Source of the DNA: Thermoanaerobaculia bacterium
GTDB taxonomy: Bacteria; Acidobacteriota; Thermoanaerobaculia; UBA5066
DNA length: 64,000 nt
Direction of reading: 5' to 3'
NCBI GenBank assembly: GCA_022071945.1
Contig: JAJVIN010000028.1
Coordinates: 226,038 to 290,037 of the forward strand
Shown here: in pieces, positions 1 to 9,106 of the stretch
Position numbering within the stretch: the stretch's first letter is position 1
Layout of the letters: each line of letters begins with the position of its first letter
Notes under the pieces: generated by a model
What the model was told of the DNA's origin: nothing
Seen by the model: the letters and a program-made list of their open reading frames with translations, nothing else
Databases searched by the model: none
Program-made: the position numbers and the translations under genes

Positions 1-890
1 TGGGGCTCCGCGGGCGGCTCGGGCGGAGGCATGAGGGGGAACCCGAGCGCCTTGCGGGACTCGACATACGCTCCGGCACACGCGACCGCCAGGTCCCTGA
101 CCCTGCGAATCACACCGACGCGGTCGGTCGCGGAAACGGCTCCTCTGGCATCGAGGATGTTGAACGTGTGCGAGCACTTCAGGGTCTGATCAAAGGCCGC
201 CAGGACGAGCCCGGCGGACAGCGCCCGCCTCGCCTCGGCCTCCGAGCGCTCGAACTGATCCTGATAGAACCCCGTGTCCGCGACCTCGAATCCGTACTTG
301 GAGATCTCGTATTCCTCTTGCTTGCGAACGGCGCCGTACGGGATGCCGGGGGCCCACTCGATGTCGTAGACACTCTTCTTCTTCGTCAGGAACATCGTGA
401 GGCGCTCGAGGCCATAGGTGATCTCGGCCGTGATCGGCGCCAGGTCGATTCCCCCGGCCTGCTGGAAGTAGGTGAACTGCGTGATCTCCATGCCGTCGAG
501 CAGGACCTGCCAGCCCACACCCCACGCACCCAGGGTCGGCGACTCCCAGTTGTCTTCCTCGAAGCGCAGATCGTGATCGGCGGGCTCGATCCCGAGCGCC
601 ATCAGGCTCTCGATGTACAGGTCCTGAATGTCGATCGGCGACGGCTTGATGACCAGCTGGAACTGGTAGTGCTTCACGAGCCGGAACGGGTTCTCGCCGT
701 AGCGGCCGTCGGCGGGACGGCGGGACGGCTGAACGTACCCGCATCGCCACGGCTCTGGACCGAGGACTCGCAAGAAAGTGGCCGGGTGCATCGTCCCGGC
801 TCCGACCTCGATGTCGTAGGGTTGCTCGATCAGGCAGCCCTTCGAGGCCCAGAACTCCGACAGCTTCAGGATGAGATTCTGAAAGTTCAT
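1..890 (-). CDS. glyQ: glycyl-tRNA synthetase alpha subunit (3' end outside window)
   Basis: Class II aminoacyl-tRNA synthetase alpha chain, which charges tRNA-Gly as part of the alpha2beta2 enzyme. The reverse strand opens with ATG at 890 and reads without a stop to base 1, giving about 296 residues. It begins [19 protein letters not shown] and contains the family hallmarks [19 protein letters not shown] and [17 protein letters not shown], plus the downstream segment TYFQQAGG. The family is usually about 290-310 residues, so only a few C-terminal residues are missing. It lies 47 bp downstream of recO on the same strand, and recO-glyQ-glyS is a familiar arrangement. glyS would be expected just beyond the window edge; that is inference. 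Confidence 0.95.
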   Translation of the reverse strand, partial: MNFQNLILKLSEFWASKGCLIEQPYDIEVGAGTMHPATFLRVLGPEPWRCGYVQPSRRPADGRYGENPFRLVKHYQFQLVIKPSPIDIQDLYIESLMALGIEPADHDLRFEEDNWESPTLGAWGVGWQVLLDGMEITQFTYFQQAGGIDLAPITAEITYGLERLTMFLTKKKSVYDIEWAPGIPYGAVRKQEEYEISKYGFEVADTGFYQDQFERSEAEARRALSAGLVLAAFDQTLKCSHTFNILDARGAVSATDRVGVIRRVRDLAVACAGAYVESRKALGFPLMPPPEPPAEP

Positions 891-937
891 CGTAACCTCG
901 GTGTTGACCGTTCCAAGACGGGCGGGCGGCCGGAAGG

Positions 938-1672
938 TTAGCACGGCGAGCGGGGCGTCGCGTCCAGCACTCCGAGCAGGGCGTAGCTCTTCAACTCGAA
1001 GCCCAGGAAGTGACGGCGGACCTCCCGCGCGATCATCTCGGCACCCAGAAGAGCTTCTCTTTCTTGCGCCTGGGGCAGCCGGACCGCGGGGAGGGGAGAG
1101 GCGGTTATGGACTGCAGAAGAGCGACCGTTCCTTCCGTCACCAGGGGCCGGCCCCGTTCCCCGCAATCCGGGTGCAGGAGGAACGGTCCAGAGGGCTCGA
1201 AGGCGGCCTTGCCCGAGAGGGCGTTCCCGCAGACCGAACATGTCCGGACCGACGGGAAGATTCCGGCCAGCTTCAGGATCCAGCACTCGAAATAGCGGCC
1301 CGCCAGCGGACCAGGCGCCTGTCCCTCGATCAGCGCGTCGAGCACGTGGCGAATCAGGCGGTAGGTCTCCTGCACCGCCATCTCGGGAGGGCAGAAGGCA
1401 AGCGCGCTCTCGGCCATGTAAGGGAGGAGCAGGGCCGTATCCGGCCTCATCGCCAGCGAGAACGCGCTCTGTCTCGGCTCGATCTCCCGCACGCTCCCGA
1501 GGTCGCTTCCCTCCCTGCGGAAGACCGAGATTTCGACCTCGGTCAGGAGCTGGAGCGAGGCTGCCCGTTTCGATCTGCCCCTGGCGCCATGGACGACAGC
1601 TCGCAGGAGCCCCCGCTCTCTCGTCAGGACGGTGGCCACGACATCCTTCTCGGAGAGAATGTCGACTTTCAA
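938..1672 (-). CDS. recO: DNA repair protein RecO
   Basis: RecO acts in RecFOR recombinational repair: it binds ssDNA and SSB and helps load RecA. The protein (about 244 aa) shows the N-terminal OB-fold pattern [20 protein letters not shown] and a C-terminal zinc-site remnant (CSVCG, then HPDCG), with the usual family length. No ATG is available near the expected N-terminus. TTG at 1672, just before [11 protein letters not shown], fits the family best, although the frame stays open upstream to 2080 inside the divergent transporter gene. No good ribosome binding site is visible, so the start is uncertain. glyQ follows 47 bp downstream. Confidence 0.88.
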   Translation of the reverse strand: MKVDILSEKDVVATVLTRERGLLRAVVHGARGRSKRAASLQLLTEVEISVFRREGSDLGSVREIEPRQSAFSLAMRPDTALLLPYMAESALAFCPPEMAVQETYRLIRHVLDALIEGQAPGPLAGRYFECWILKLAGIFPSVRTCSVCGNALSGKAAFEPSGPFLLHPDCGERGRPLVTEGTVALLQSITASPLPAVRLPQAQEREALLGAEMIAREVRRHFLGFELKSYALLGVLDATPRSPC

Positions 1673-1673
1673 G

Positions 1674-2900
1674 ATGAACGCCGAGGCAGAGAACAGCACG
1701 TTGGATCCCGAAAAGACCCCGGGCCGGCTCCCCAAGACCGTGGTCTCTCTCGGATGGGTCTCCTTCTTGACCGATGTCTCCTCGGAGATGATTTTCTCGC
1801 TTCTGCCGGCCTTTCTGTCCACTCTTCCGGGAGCGCCGGCCGTGGCGCTGGGCTGGATCGAGGGTGTCGCCGAGGCGACGGCCTCGGCCGTGAAGGTCGT
1901 GTCGGGGCGGGTCACGGATGTCCTCGAGAAGAAGAAACCTCTCGTCCTCTCGGGATACGGGCTCTCGGCCGCCGTCCGCCCCCTGACCGCGCTCGCCACG
2001 GCGTGGCCCGCCGTCCTCGCCCTGCGCTTTCTCGACCGGATCGGCAAGGGGGTTCGCTCCGCGCCCCGCGACACGATCATCGCGTCGGTGACCGCGCCGA
2101 ATCAGCGCGGGGCGGCGTACGGTCTCCACAGGGCGTTCGACAACGCCGGAGCCGTCCTCGGACCGCTCCTCGGCGCGGCCCTCCTGAGCTTCTTCGCGCT
2201 CCCGTTACCCTCGATCTTCGCCCTCTCGGCGATCCCGGGCCTCCTCTCCGTTCTCGTTCTCGTCTTTTTCGTGAAGGAGGCATCCGCCCCCTCGAGGGTC
2301 CGAAGCGTGGCGGGACCTCCCGCTCCTCTGCCGGCCTCGTTCAAGCGCGCGGCCTCCCTCATCTTTCTCTTCACCCTCTCGGCGTCCTCCGACAGCTTCC
2401 TTTTGCTGAAGGCGAGGGAGACCGGAATGGCGCTCGCTTCGGTCCCTCTCCTCTGGGCGTTCTCGAACTTCATCCGGGCCGCCTTCTCCCGATTCGGTGG
2501 CGGCCTGTCGGACCGTGTCGGCCGCCGGAAGGTCCTCTTGGGAGCCTGGAGCCTGTACGCGGTCTGCTACGCCCTCTTCGCCTTCGTGACGACGCCCCTC
2601 GCGATGGTCGCGGTCTTTGCCGTGTATTCCCTGCACTCGGCGCTGTCGGAGGGAACCGAGCGAGCCCTGATCGCCGACCTCGTCCCGCACGAGAGCCGCG
2701 GGCGGGCCTTCGGCTGGTTCCACGGCCTCTGCGGGCTGGCGGCCCTGCCGGCCAGCGTGGTCTTCGGCGCCCTGTGGCAGAGGTGGGGATCAGGGGCGGC
2801 CTTTCTGACCGGCGCCGGAATCGCCGCGGCGGCGGCCCTCGGCCTGCTCCTTCTTCCCCTTCACGCCGAGGGGGAGGCCCGGAGGGCCCGTCAGGGATGA
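1674..2900 (+). CDS. MFS transporter
   Basis: Major facilitator superfamily inner-membrane transporter of about 408 aa with roughly 12 hydrophobic segments; the substrate cannot be read from sequence. It opens with [20 protein letters not shown] and carries the loop [17 protein letters not shown], typical of a family of uncharacterised bacterial MFS proteins. The second half repeats the signature as [17 protein letters not shown] 1674 gives a compact N-terminus; ATG 1659 is an alternative, but its GGAGAG lies almost on the start codon. The start sits next to the predicted recO TTG on the other strand, so promoters must lie inside coding DNA. It converges with the GGDEF-EAL gene, leaving 4 bp between them. 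Confidence 0.85.
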   Translation: MNAEAENSTLDPEKTPGRLPKTVVSLGWVSFLTDVSSEMIFSLLPAFLSTLPGAPAVALGWIEGVAEATASAVKVVSGRVTDVLEKKKPLVLSGYGLSAAVRPLTALATAWPAVLALRFLDRIGKGVRSAPRDTIIASVTAPNQRGAAYGLHRAFDNAGAVLGPLLGAALLSFFALPLPSIFALSAIPGLLSVLVLVFFVKEASAPSRVRSVAGPPAPLPASFKRAASLIFLFTLSASSDSFLLLKARETGMALASVPLLWAFSNFIRAAFSRFGGGLSDRVGRRKVLLGAWSLYAVCYALFAFVTTPLAMVAVFAVYSLHSALSEGTERALIADLVPHESRGRAFGWFHGLCGLAALPASVVFGALWQRWGSGAAFLTGAGIAAAAALGLLLLPLHAEGEARRARQG

Positions 2901-2904
2901 ACGA

Positions 2905-4746
2905 CTAGGGGGACGGACGGCGGCGCTTGAACCCCAGCTCGGGAGTTCCCATCCGGATCCCTCCCGAATCCGCCGACATCCCGAAGGCCAGGGAAGGAGC
3001 GGGACGGCCGATGAGGTACCCCTGGGCGTAGTCGACCTTCATCTCCGCCAAGAGGGTCAAGACGTCGAACGTCTCCACCCCTTCGGCGATGGTCTTCAGA
3101 CCAAGGCCATGAGCCATCTCGTTCATCCCCCTCACGAAGACCTGGTCGAACTCGGAGTTCGTCAGGTTCCGGACGAAGGAGATGTCGAACTTCAGGTAGT
3201 CGAGGGGCAAGGTGCGGAGGTGGGAGAACGCGGAGTACCCCACGCCGAAGTCGTCGAGGGCGAACCGGATTCCCTTCTCCCTGAGTTTCTCGATGAAGGC
3301 CCGCGTTCTCTCGGTACTCCTGATCGCGACGGTCTCGGTGATCTCGAGGATGAGGTCGGAGGCCGAGTTCCCGGTCGCCTCGAGCATCTCGAGAATTCGC
3401 GCGGGCAGCGAGTCGTCATCGAGCGACTGGGCCGAGAGATTCACGGCGACGGCGCCCCACGACTTTCCAGCCCTGCGCAGCGACTGGATCCTCTCCAGGG
3501 AGGCTTTCAGAACGACGAGATCGAGGCGGGGTGACAGTCCAAAGTGATCGGCCGCGGGGAGGAACTCGGAGGGGAACCGAACCCCCGCGGGAGACACCCA
3601 GCGCGCCAGGGCCTCGTTCTTTTCCAAACGGCCGGACGTGAGGTTCAAGACGGGCTGGAAATAGGGCACGAAGGCCCCCGAGTCGAGCCCCTCGAGGATC
3701 TCCTCGCGGCGCCGCCAGAGGCCGGCCATGCGCGTCGTCTCCCCGGGCCGGATCTCGGCGACGCGCCACTGATTCCGCCCCCGCTCCTTGGCGTCGTGCA
3801 GGGCGGCGTCGGCGGCGGCCAGGAGCTCGCGGGCCGAGTGTCCATGCTGCGGGAGGCTCGCCACGCCGAAGCTCGCCGTCATCCGGAGCTTGAGGCCGTC
3901 CGCCACCGTCAGGCCCTGGGCGCCGAGGGCGGAGAGCAGTTTTCTCGCCACGGCGGGAGCGTTGTCGACGGAGGTCTCCGGGAGGAGGATCCCGAACTCG
4001 TCGCCTCCCAGGCGGGCCACCATGTCCGGCTTTCTGAGATTCTCGCGAAAGAGCTGCCCCACCATCACGAGAGTCTGGTCTCCGGTCGCGTAGCCGGAGG
4101 TCTCGTTGATCTCCCGGAACCGGTCGAGGTCGGCCAGGATCAGCGTCAGCTGCCGGGACTTCGCGGTGGAGAGGTTGATGGCCCGTTCGAGCTGCGCGAG
4201 GAACCAGTCCCGGTTGGGCAAATGGGTCAGCGAGTCGGTCTCCGCGATCTGGGTGACCTGCCGGAGGAGCTCGATCCTCTGCTGTTCTCCCTCGCGGCGC
4301 CTCGAGATGTCTCTCTGGAACGAGATCCAGTGCGTGAGGGTGCCGGTGTAGTCGAAGACCGGCTCGATCGAAATCTCGGCCCAGAACGTCCGGCCGTCCT
4401 TCTTGTAGTTCAGGATCTCCACCCTGATCGGATCCCTCTGATCGAGCGCCTGCCGGATCCTGTCCCGTGTCATCGGGTCGGTCTGGGCACCCTGCAAGAA
4501 GCCCGCCCGCCTTCCGAGGGCTTCTTTCTCTTCGTATCCGGTCAGGTCCACGAAGGCGGGATTCACGGCGATGATCCTCTCCGTCGCGTCCGTCAGGACG
4601 ATGGCGGACTGGGCCTGCGTGAAGGCCGAGGCGAGGATCTTGGCCAGCTGGGAGGGAAGAAGGCTCTCCCTTCCGGGAGGCTGTATCCCCGGGAACGTGG
4701 CCTCTCCGTGCCCGTGATCCTCGATTTCGTCTCCCTCGTCAGCCAT
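2905..4746 (-). CDS. LOV-like PAS-GGDEF-EAL cyclic-di-GMP protein
   Basis: A 613-aa predicted cytoplasmic c-di-GMP enzyme with no membrane segment. Residues 35-150 form a PAS domain closely resembling LOV (GFLQGAQTDP, NYKKDGRTFW, a Gln in SFQRDIS), but the photoactive Cys position is Ala81 and the neighbouring Asn is Arg80. GGDEF domain: DLDRF metal site, intact GGDEF at 247-251, and the RxxD inhibitory site (RKPD, 238-241) at the canonical five-residue spacing. EAL domain: EAL at 378-380, then NLS, EITE, DDFG, YLKFD, AEGVE and QGYLIG all present. Both synthesis and hydrolysis of c-di-GMP therefore look possible. It lies 49 bp downstream of the ParA-like gene and is probably co-transcribed with it. 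Confidence 0.93.
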   Translation of the reverse strand: MADEGDEIEDHGHGEATFPGIQPPGRESLLPSQLAKILASAFTQAQSAIVLTDATERIIAVNPAFVDLTGYEEKEALGRRAGFLQGAQTDPMTRDRIRQALDQRDPIRVEILNYKKDGRTFWAEISIEPVFDYTGTLTHWISFQRDISRRREGEQQRIELLRQVTQIAETDSLTHLPNRDWFLAQLERAINLSTAKSRQLTLILADLDRFREINETSGYATGDQTLVMVGQLFRENLRKPDMVARLGGDEFGILLPETSVDNAPAVARKLLSALGAQGLTVADGLKLRMTASFGVASLPQHGHSARELLAAADAALHDAKERGRNQWRVAEIRPGETTRMAGLWRRREEILEGLDSGAFVPYFQPVLNLTSGRLEKNEALARWVSPAGVRFPSEFLPAADHFGLSPRLDLVVLKASLERIQSLRRAGKSWGAVAVNLSAQSLDDDSLPARILEMLEATGNSASDLILEITETVAIRSTERTRAFIEKLREKGIRFALDDFGVGYSAFSHLRTLPLDYLKFDISFVRNLTNSEFDQVFVRGMNEMAHGLGLKTIAEGVETFDVLTLLAEMKVDYAQGYLIGRPAPSLAFGMSADSGGIRMGTPELGFKRRRPSP

Positions 4747-4795
4747 CGCCGCGCCGCTATTCTAGGCAGGCTGTCATCCCGAGGAGAGAGTCTTT

Positions 4796-5605
4796 TCACT
4801 CTCCTGTTTCAGCAGGGGAATCGGGCGGGAGGAGGGAAAGGCGGTAGACCACCTCCCGGGCGAGCTGGACGTACGCCTGAGCACCGGGTGAGCGGAGCTG
4901 GTTTCCGGCCACGGGGCCTCCCCCGCCGAACTCGAAGACGAAGCTGTCGCTTTTCGGGATGACGGTCTCGAAGACGGCTTCCTCCGGGAAGGAGGCCCAG
5001 ATCTGCTCCGCGACTCTCGCCTGGGCCTCGATTCTGGGCTCGTACATCGTGATCACGACCCCCGACAGTTCGAGCCGCGAGTTGTACGAAGACCGGATGG
5101 AGAAGAGCGACTTCAAGAAGGACGGGAGTGTACGCAGGGCGAGCGGATGGGCCTGGAGCGGAACGAGGACTCCCTGGGCGGCGACGAGGGCCGCGATGGT
5201 CAGGGGGCTCAAGCCGGCGGGAGTGTCGATCAGAACGAAGTCGTATCTCGAGGCGACGAGTCCGAGAGCGGCTTCCAGGCGCCCAGGATCGGCCGAGAGG
5301 AGAAGGCTCGCCTTCCTCGCGTCGATCTCGTCGTCCACCGTTCCGGCCAGGCAGGCATCCAGGCCGCTGATGCCGGTTTCGACGAGGATGGAGTCGAAAT
5401 CGCCCCCGGTCTCGAGAAGGGTGAAGAGCCCGGGATTGCCGAGGAGGTGGACGAGCCCGAGCCCGTGCAGGACTCCGTTTTGAGGATCGAGGTCCACGAG
5501 AAGGACCCGGTGCCCGAGCGCGGAGAGGGCCGCGCCCAGATTGACGACCGTCGTCGTCTTTCCAACGCCCCCCTTGTTGCTCGCCACCGCGAGAATACTC
5601 GTCAT
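4796..5605 (-). CDS. ParA/MinD-family ATPase (orphan)
   Basis: Deviant-Walker ATPase of 269 aa. The P-loop is KGGVGKTT at about residues 11-18, followed by the VDLDPQNG motif and IDTPAGLSP (Walker B/switch). ParA-type proteins position chromosomes, plasmids or protein machines by ATP-dependent cooperative DNA or membrane binding. The open frame extends upstream to 5773, but ATG 5605, directly before TSILAVASNKGG, fits the family and is preceded by a GGGGA stretch. No parB or other partner lies nearby; the only co-directional neighbour is the GGDEF-EAL protein. A segregation role is therefore unlikely. Positioning of a protein such as the downstream c-di-GMP enzyme is inference. Sequences like BcsQ/YhjQ and other orphan ParA proteins are alternatives. 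Confidence 0.88.
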   Translation of the reverse strand: MTSILAVASNKGGVGKTTTVVNLGAALSALGHRVLLVDLDPQNGVLHGLGLVHLLGNPGLFTLLETGGDFDSILVETGISGLDACLAGTVDDEIDARKASLLLSADPGRLEAALGLVASRYDFVLIDTPAGLSPLTIAALVAAQGVLVPLQAHPLALRTLPSFLKSLFSIRSSYNSRLELSGVVITMYEPRIEAQARVAEQIWASFPEEAVFETVIPKSDSFVFEFGGGGPVAGNQLRSPGAQAYVQLAREVVYRLSLLPPDSPAETGE

Positions 5606-5704
5606 GCTGCGTCCCCGGCGCGGGTCACTCGCCCTCCCTCCCCCCGAGGCTTGTTCTGAGGCTCGAGAAGAGAGTTTACCTTCGAGCGGCTTTCTGGCCG
5701 ACGG

Positions 5705-5734
5705 ATGACCGAAAAACCGCCCTGAGGCTAGAAT
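5705..5734 (+). promoter_or_regulatory. candidate sigma-70 promoter for the CxxC gene and mqnE
   Basis: ATGACC at 5705-5710, an 18-bp spacer and TAGAAT at 5729-5734 (5 of 6 to consensus). The predicted transcript start near 5741 falls on the first ATG (5742), implying a leaderless message or use of the ATGs at 5766 or 5772. Confidence 0.4.
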
Positions 5735-5741
5735 CCGGCCG

Positions 5742-5987
5742 ATGTCTGGCCCCGTTTGGAAACTCATGCGCATGAGCGGTCCCTGTGACTGCTGCGGCGA
5801 GACGGCGGACGAACTCCTCGCCGTCGGGACCGTCGCCGACTTCGTCTTCCGTCCCGACTTCGCCTACTGCCGTGTCTGCTACGACCGCTACAACGGCCGC
5901 CACGACGAGCTGCATCCCGAGGCCGTCGCCGAACAGCGCGCTCCCCGGCTGATCTCCAGGCCCGACGACGTTTCCGACATCGAGTGA
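5742..5987 (+). CDS. small CxxC protein of unknown function
   Basis: An 81-aa product with two cysteine pairs, CDCCGE and CRVCYDRY, about 30 residues apart: a plausible zinc-binding fold like a small zinc ribbon. I do not recognise the family. Codons end strongly in G or C as in neighbouring genes, which supports real coding. The start is unsure: ATG 5742 would make a nearly leaderless message from the predicted promoter, while ATG 5766 or 5772 gives 73 or 71 residues and keeps both Cys pairs. It ends 51 bp before mqnE and is probably co-transcribed with it. A role in menaquinone synthesis is speculation. Confidence 0.6.
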   Translation: MSGPVWKLMRMSGPCDCCGETADELLAVGTVADFVFRPDFAYCRVCYDRYNGRHDELHPEAVAEQRAPRLISRPDDVSDIE

Positions 5988-6038
5988 GCTCGTCTCGGAC
6001 GAATCTGACGGACGAGGGCCGGCCGGAAAGAGGGCAGG

Positions 6039-7292
<1,254 letters not shown>

Positions 7293-7305
7293 CCGCTCTT
7301 TCCTC

Positions 7306-7449
7306 GCCTCCCCTTGCGAAGGGGAGGCCGGGCCCTCAGGCCCGGGTGGGGTCTGGCGGCGTTCGGATCGAAGAACTCTCTTCCATCCGTGCCCCGGCGT
7401 GGACCCTTCCGGCCCTCCGGGCCGCCTCCCCTTCGTGAGGGGAGGCGGC
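7306..7449. repeat. MITE/REP-like inverted-repeat element, copy 1
   Basis: About 144 bp filling the convergent gap between mqnE and the HtrA gene. The ends, 7307-7353 and 7402-7448, are imperfect inverted repeats of about 47 bp. Each end has two nested hairpins: an outer one of the form CCTCCCCTT-CGAAGGGGAGG and an inner one, CCGGGCC-CTCA-GGCCCGG on the left and CGGCCC-TCC-GGGCCG on the right. A second copy with the same layout lies at 63775-63919. It may also act as a bidirectional terminator. Confidence 0.8.
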
Positions 7450-7465
7450 GAGGGGACCGAGAACC

Positions 7466-9040
7466 TCAGTCCGCCTTGAGCCTGACGACCGCGATGAACT
7501 GCTGAGGACGCGGCTGCGAGCGGAGAACGTAGAACCGGACCCAGTCCTTCTTCGCGGCGGCCTTCATCTCGCGCTGATAGTCATCGACCGAGGCAATCTC
7601 GACCCCGTTGACTTCCAGGATGACGTCTCCCTCGGTCAGGTTCGCGTCGGCGGCCGGAGAGACGGCCCTGACCCCCGAGATGACGACTCCGCGGGTCGCG
7701 GACTTGTCGAGGTTGTAGGTCCTCTTGAGAGCCGGAGTCAGGTTCTGGATCGTGATCCCGATCGTCTCCTTGGACTCCTTCTCGCTCTCCTCGACTTCCG
7801 GCCGCTCCCCCTCGACGTTGCGCGTCTCGAGGGAGGCCGTCGCGCTCTTTTCCTTTCCGTCGCGCAGGAACGTGATCACGACCTTCGAGCCCGGAGCCTT
7901 GCTGGAGACGTAGTCGATGAGGTCGCGATTGGTCTTGATGAGCTGATTGTCGACCTTGAGGATGACATCCCCGTGCTTGAGGCCGGCCTTGTCAGCGGGC
8001 ATCCCCTTCTCGACCGACTGGACGATGACGCCCTCGGCGCTCTTCAGGCCGAACGCCTCCTGGTAGCTTTTGTCGATCGGCGCGATGGTCACGCCCAGGT
8101 AGCCCCGGACGACCTTCCCCTGCTTGAGCTGGGGCAGGAGCTGCTGGGCGACGTTGATCGGGACGGCAAAGCCGATGTTCTGCGCGAAGCGGGAGATCGC
8201 CGTGTTGATCCCGATGACCTCGCCGTAGATGTTGACGAGAGGACCGCCGGAGTTGCCGAAGTTGATGGCCGCGTCTGTCTGGATGAGATTCTCGAAGTTC
8301 TGGGTGGCCCGGGAAAGGCCCGCCTGCCGCCCCTTGCCCGAAACGACCCCCACCGTGACCGTCTTCTCGAACTGGAGGGGATCCCCGATGGCGACGACCC
8401 AGTCTCCCGGCCGCATCCTGTTGGCGTCCCCCATCTTCACAGTCGGGAACGGCTTGGCGCCGTCGATCTTCAGAAGGGCGAGGTCCGTGGCCGGATCCCG
8501 TCCGACGATGCGGGCCTTGTAGACATCCCGCTCGCCGACCGTGACTTCCACCTTTTCGGCTCCGTCGACCACGTGGTGGTTCGTCAGGACGAAGCCATCC
8601 GCCTCGATGATGAAGCCCGTTCCCCCGGAGAGCTCGCGATGCTCGGAGTCCTCGTCCTCGCGCCCTCGCTTCTTGTCGGGCGGGAAGAAGAAGTCGAATG
8701 GTCCCTCGCCCTCTCCCCAGTTGTGGTAGGGCGTGCGGCGAGTGTCTTCCTTGACGATGTCTGTGGCCCGGATCGAGACGACGGCCGGCATGACGAGCTC
8801 GGCGACGTCGGCAAACGACGGAAGGGCCGCCGGAGAGGCGGCCTTTCCGCCTCCTCCCGAACCGGGATCCGCGGGTCCCGGAACGGCCGCGGTCGTTGCG
8901 GGGCCCCTCTCGGCGGAGGCTCCCCGGGTCAGATCAAGACTGCCGGCGAGGATCATCCCGAAGACGACCCCACCGGATACCAGAGCTGCGATCGACAGGA
9001 CCTTGGTCTTGGTGCGCATAGATTCCTTCATCATAGCCAT
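7466..9040 (-). CDS. HtrA/Deg-family serine protease with two PDZ domains
   Basis: Periplasmic, probably membrane-anchored quality-control protease of the DegP/DegQ group. A short N-terminus precedes one hydrophobic anchor (VLSIAALVSGGVVFGMILAG). The trypsin-like domain has the full triad: His in TNHHVVDGAEK, Asp in PATDLALLKI and Ser in NFGNSGGPLVN. Two PDZ domains follow, seen as GLKHGDVILKVDNQLI and NLTEGDVILEVNGVEI. An acidic linker (EVEESEKESKE) joins them. Candidate starts are ATG 9040, 9034, 9031 and 9019; ATG 9019 has AAGGA just upstream, and GTG 9076 is the outermost. It follows the TonB-like gene on the same strand and is probably co-transcribed. The tail faces mqnE across the inverted-repeat element. 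Confidence 0.93.
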   Translation of the reverse strand: MAMMKESMRTKTKVLSIAALVSGGVVFGMILAGSLDLTRGASAERGPATTAAVPGPADPGSGGGGKAASPAALPSFADVAELVMPAVVSIRATDIVKEDTRRTPYHNWGEGEGPFDFFFPPDKKRGREDEDSEHRELSGGTGFIIEADGFVLTNHHVVDGAEKVEVTVGERDVYKARIVGRDPATDLALLKIDGAKPFPTVKMGDANRMRPGDWVVAIGDPLQFEKTVTVGVVSGKGRQAGLSRATQNFENLIQTDAAINFGNSGGPLVNIYGEVIGINTAISRFAQNIGFAVPINVAQQLLPQLKQGKVVRGYLGVTIAPIDKSYQEAFGLKSAEGVIVQSVEKGMPADKAGLKHGDVILKVDNQLIKTNRDLIDYVSSKAPGSKVVITFLRDGKEKSATASLETRNVEGERPEVEESEKESKETIGITIQNLTPALKRTYNLDKSATRGVVISGVRAVSPAADANLTEGDVILEVNGVEIASVDDYQREMKAAAKKDWVRFYVLRSQPRPQQFIAVVRLKAD

Positions 9041-9106
9041 GTGTTCCCGCGCAAGAGTGATGCCGGATTCCGCCACGCCGTTTCGACGCTTGCGGCGGCG
9101 GGACGC

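Noticed and set aside
190..941. Long plus- and minus-strand frames over glyQ
   Set aside because: They are shadows of the real glyQ frame, which runs off the window edge and shows a complete family alignment.
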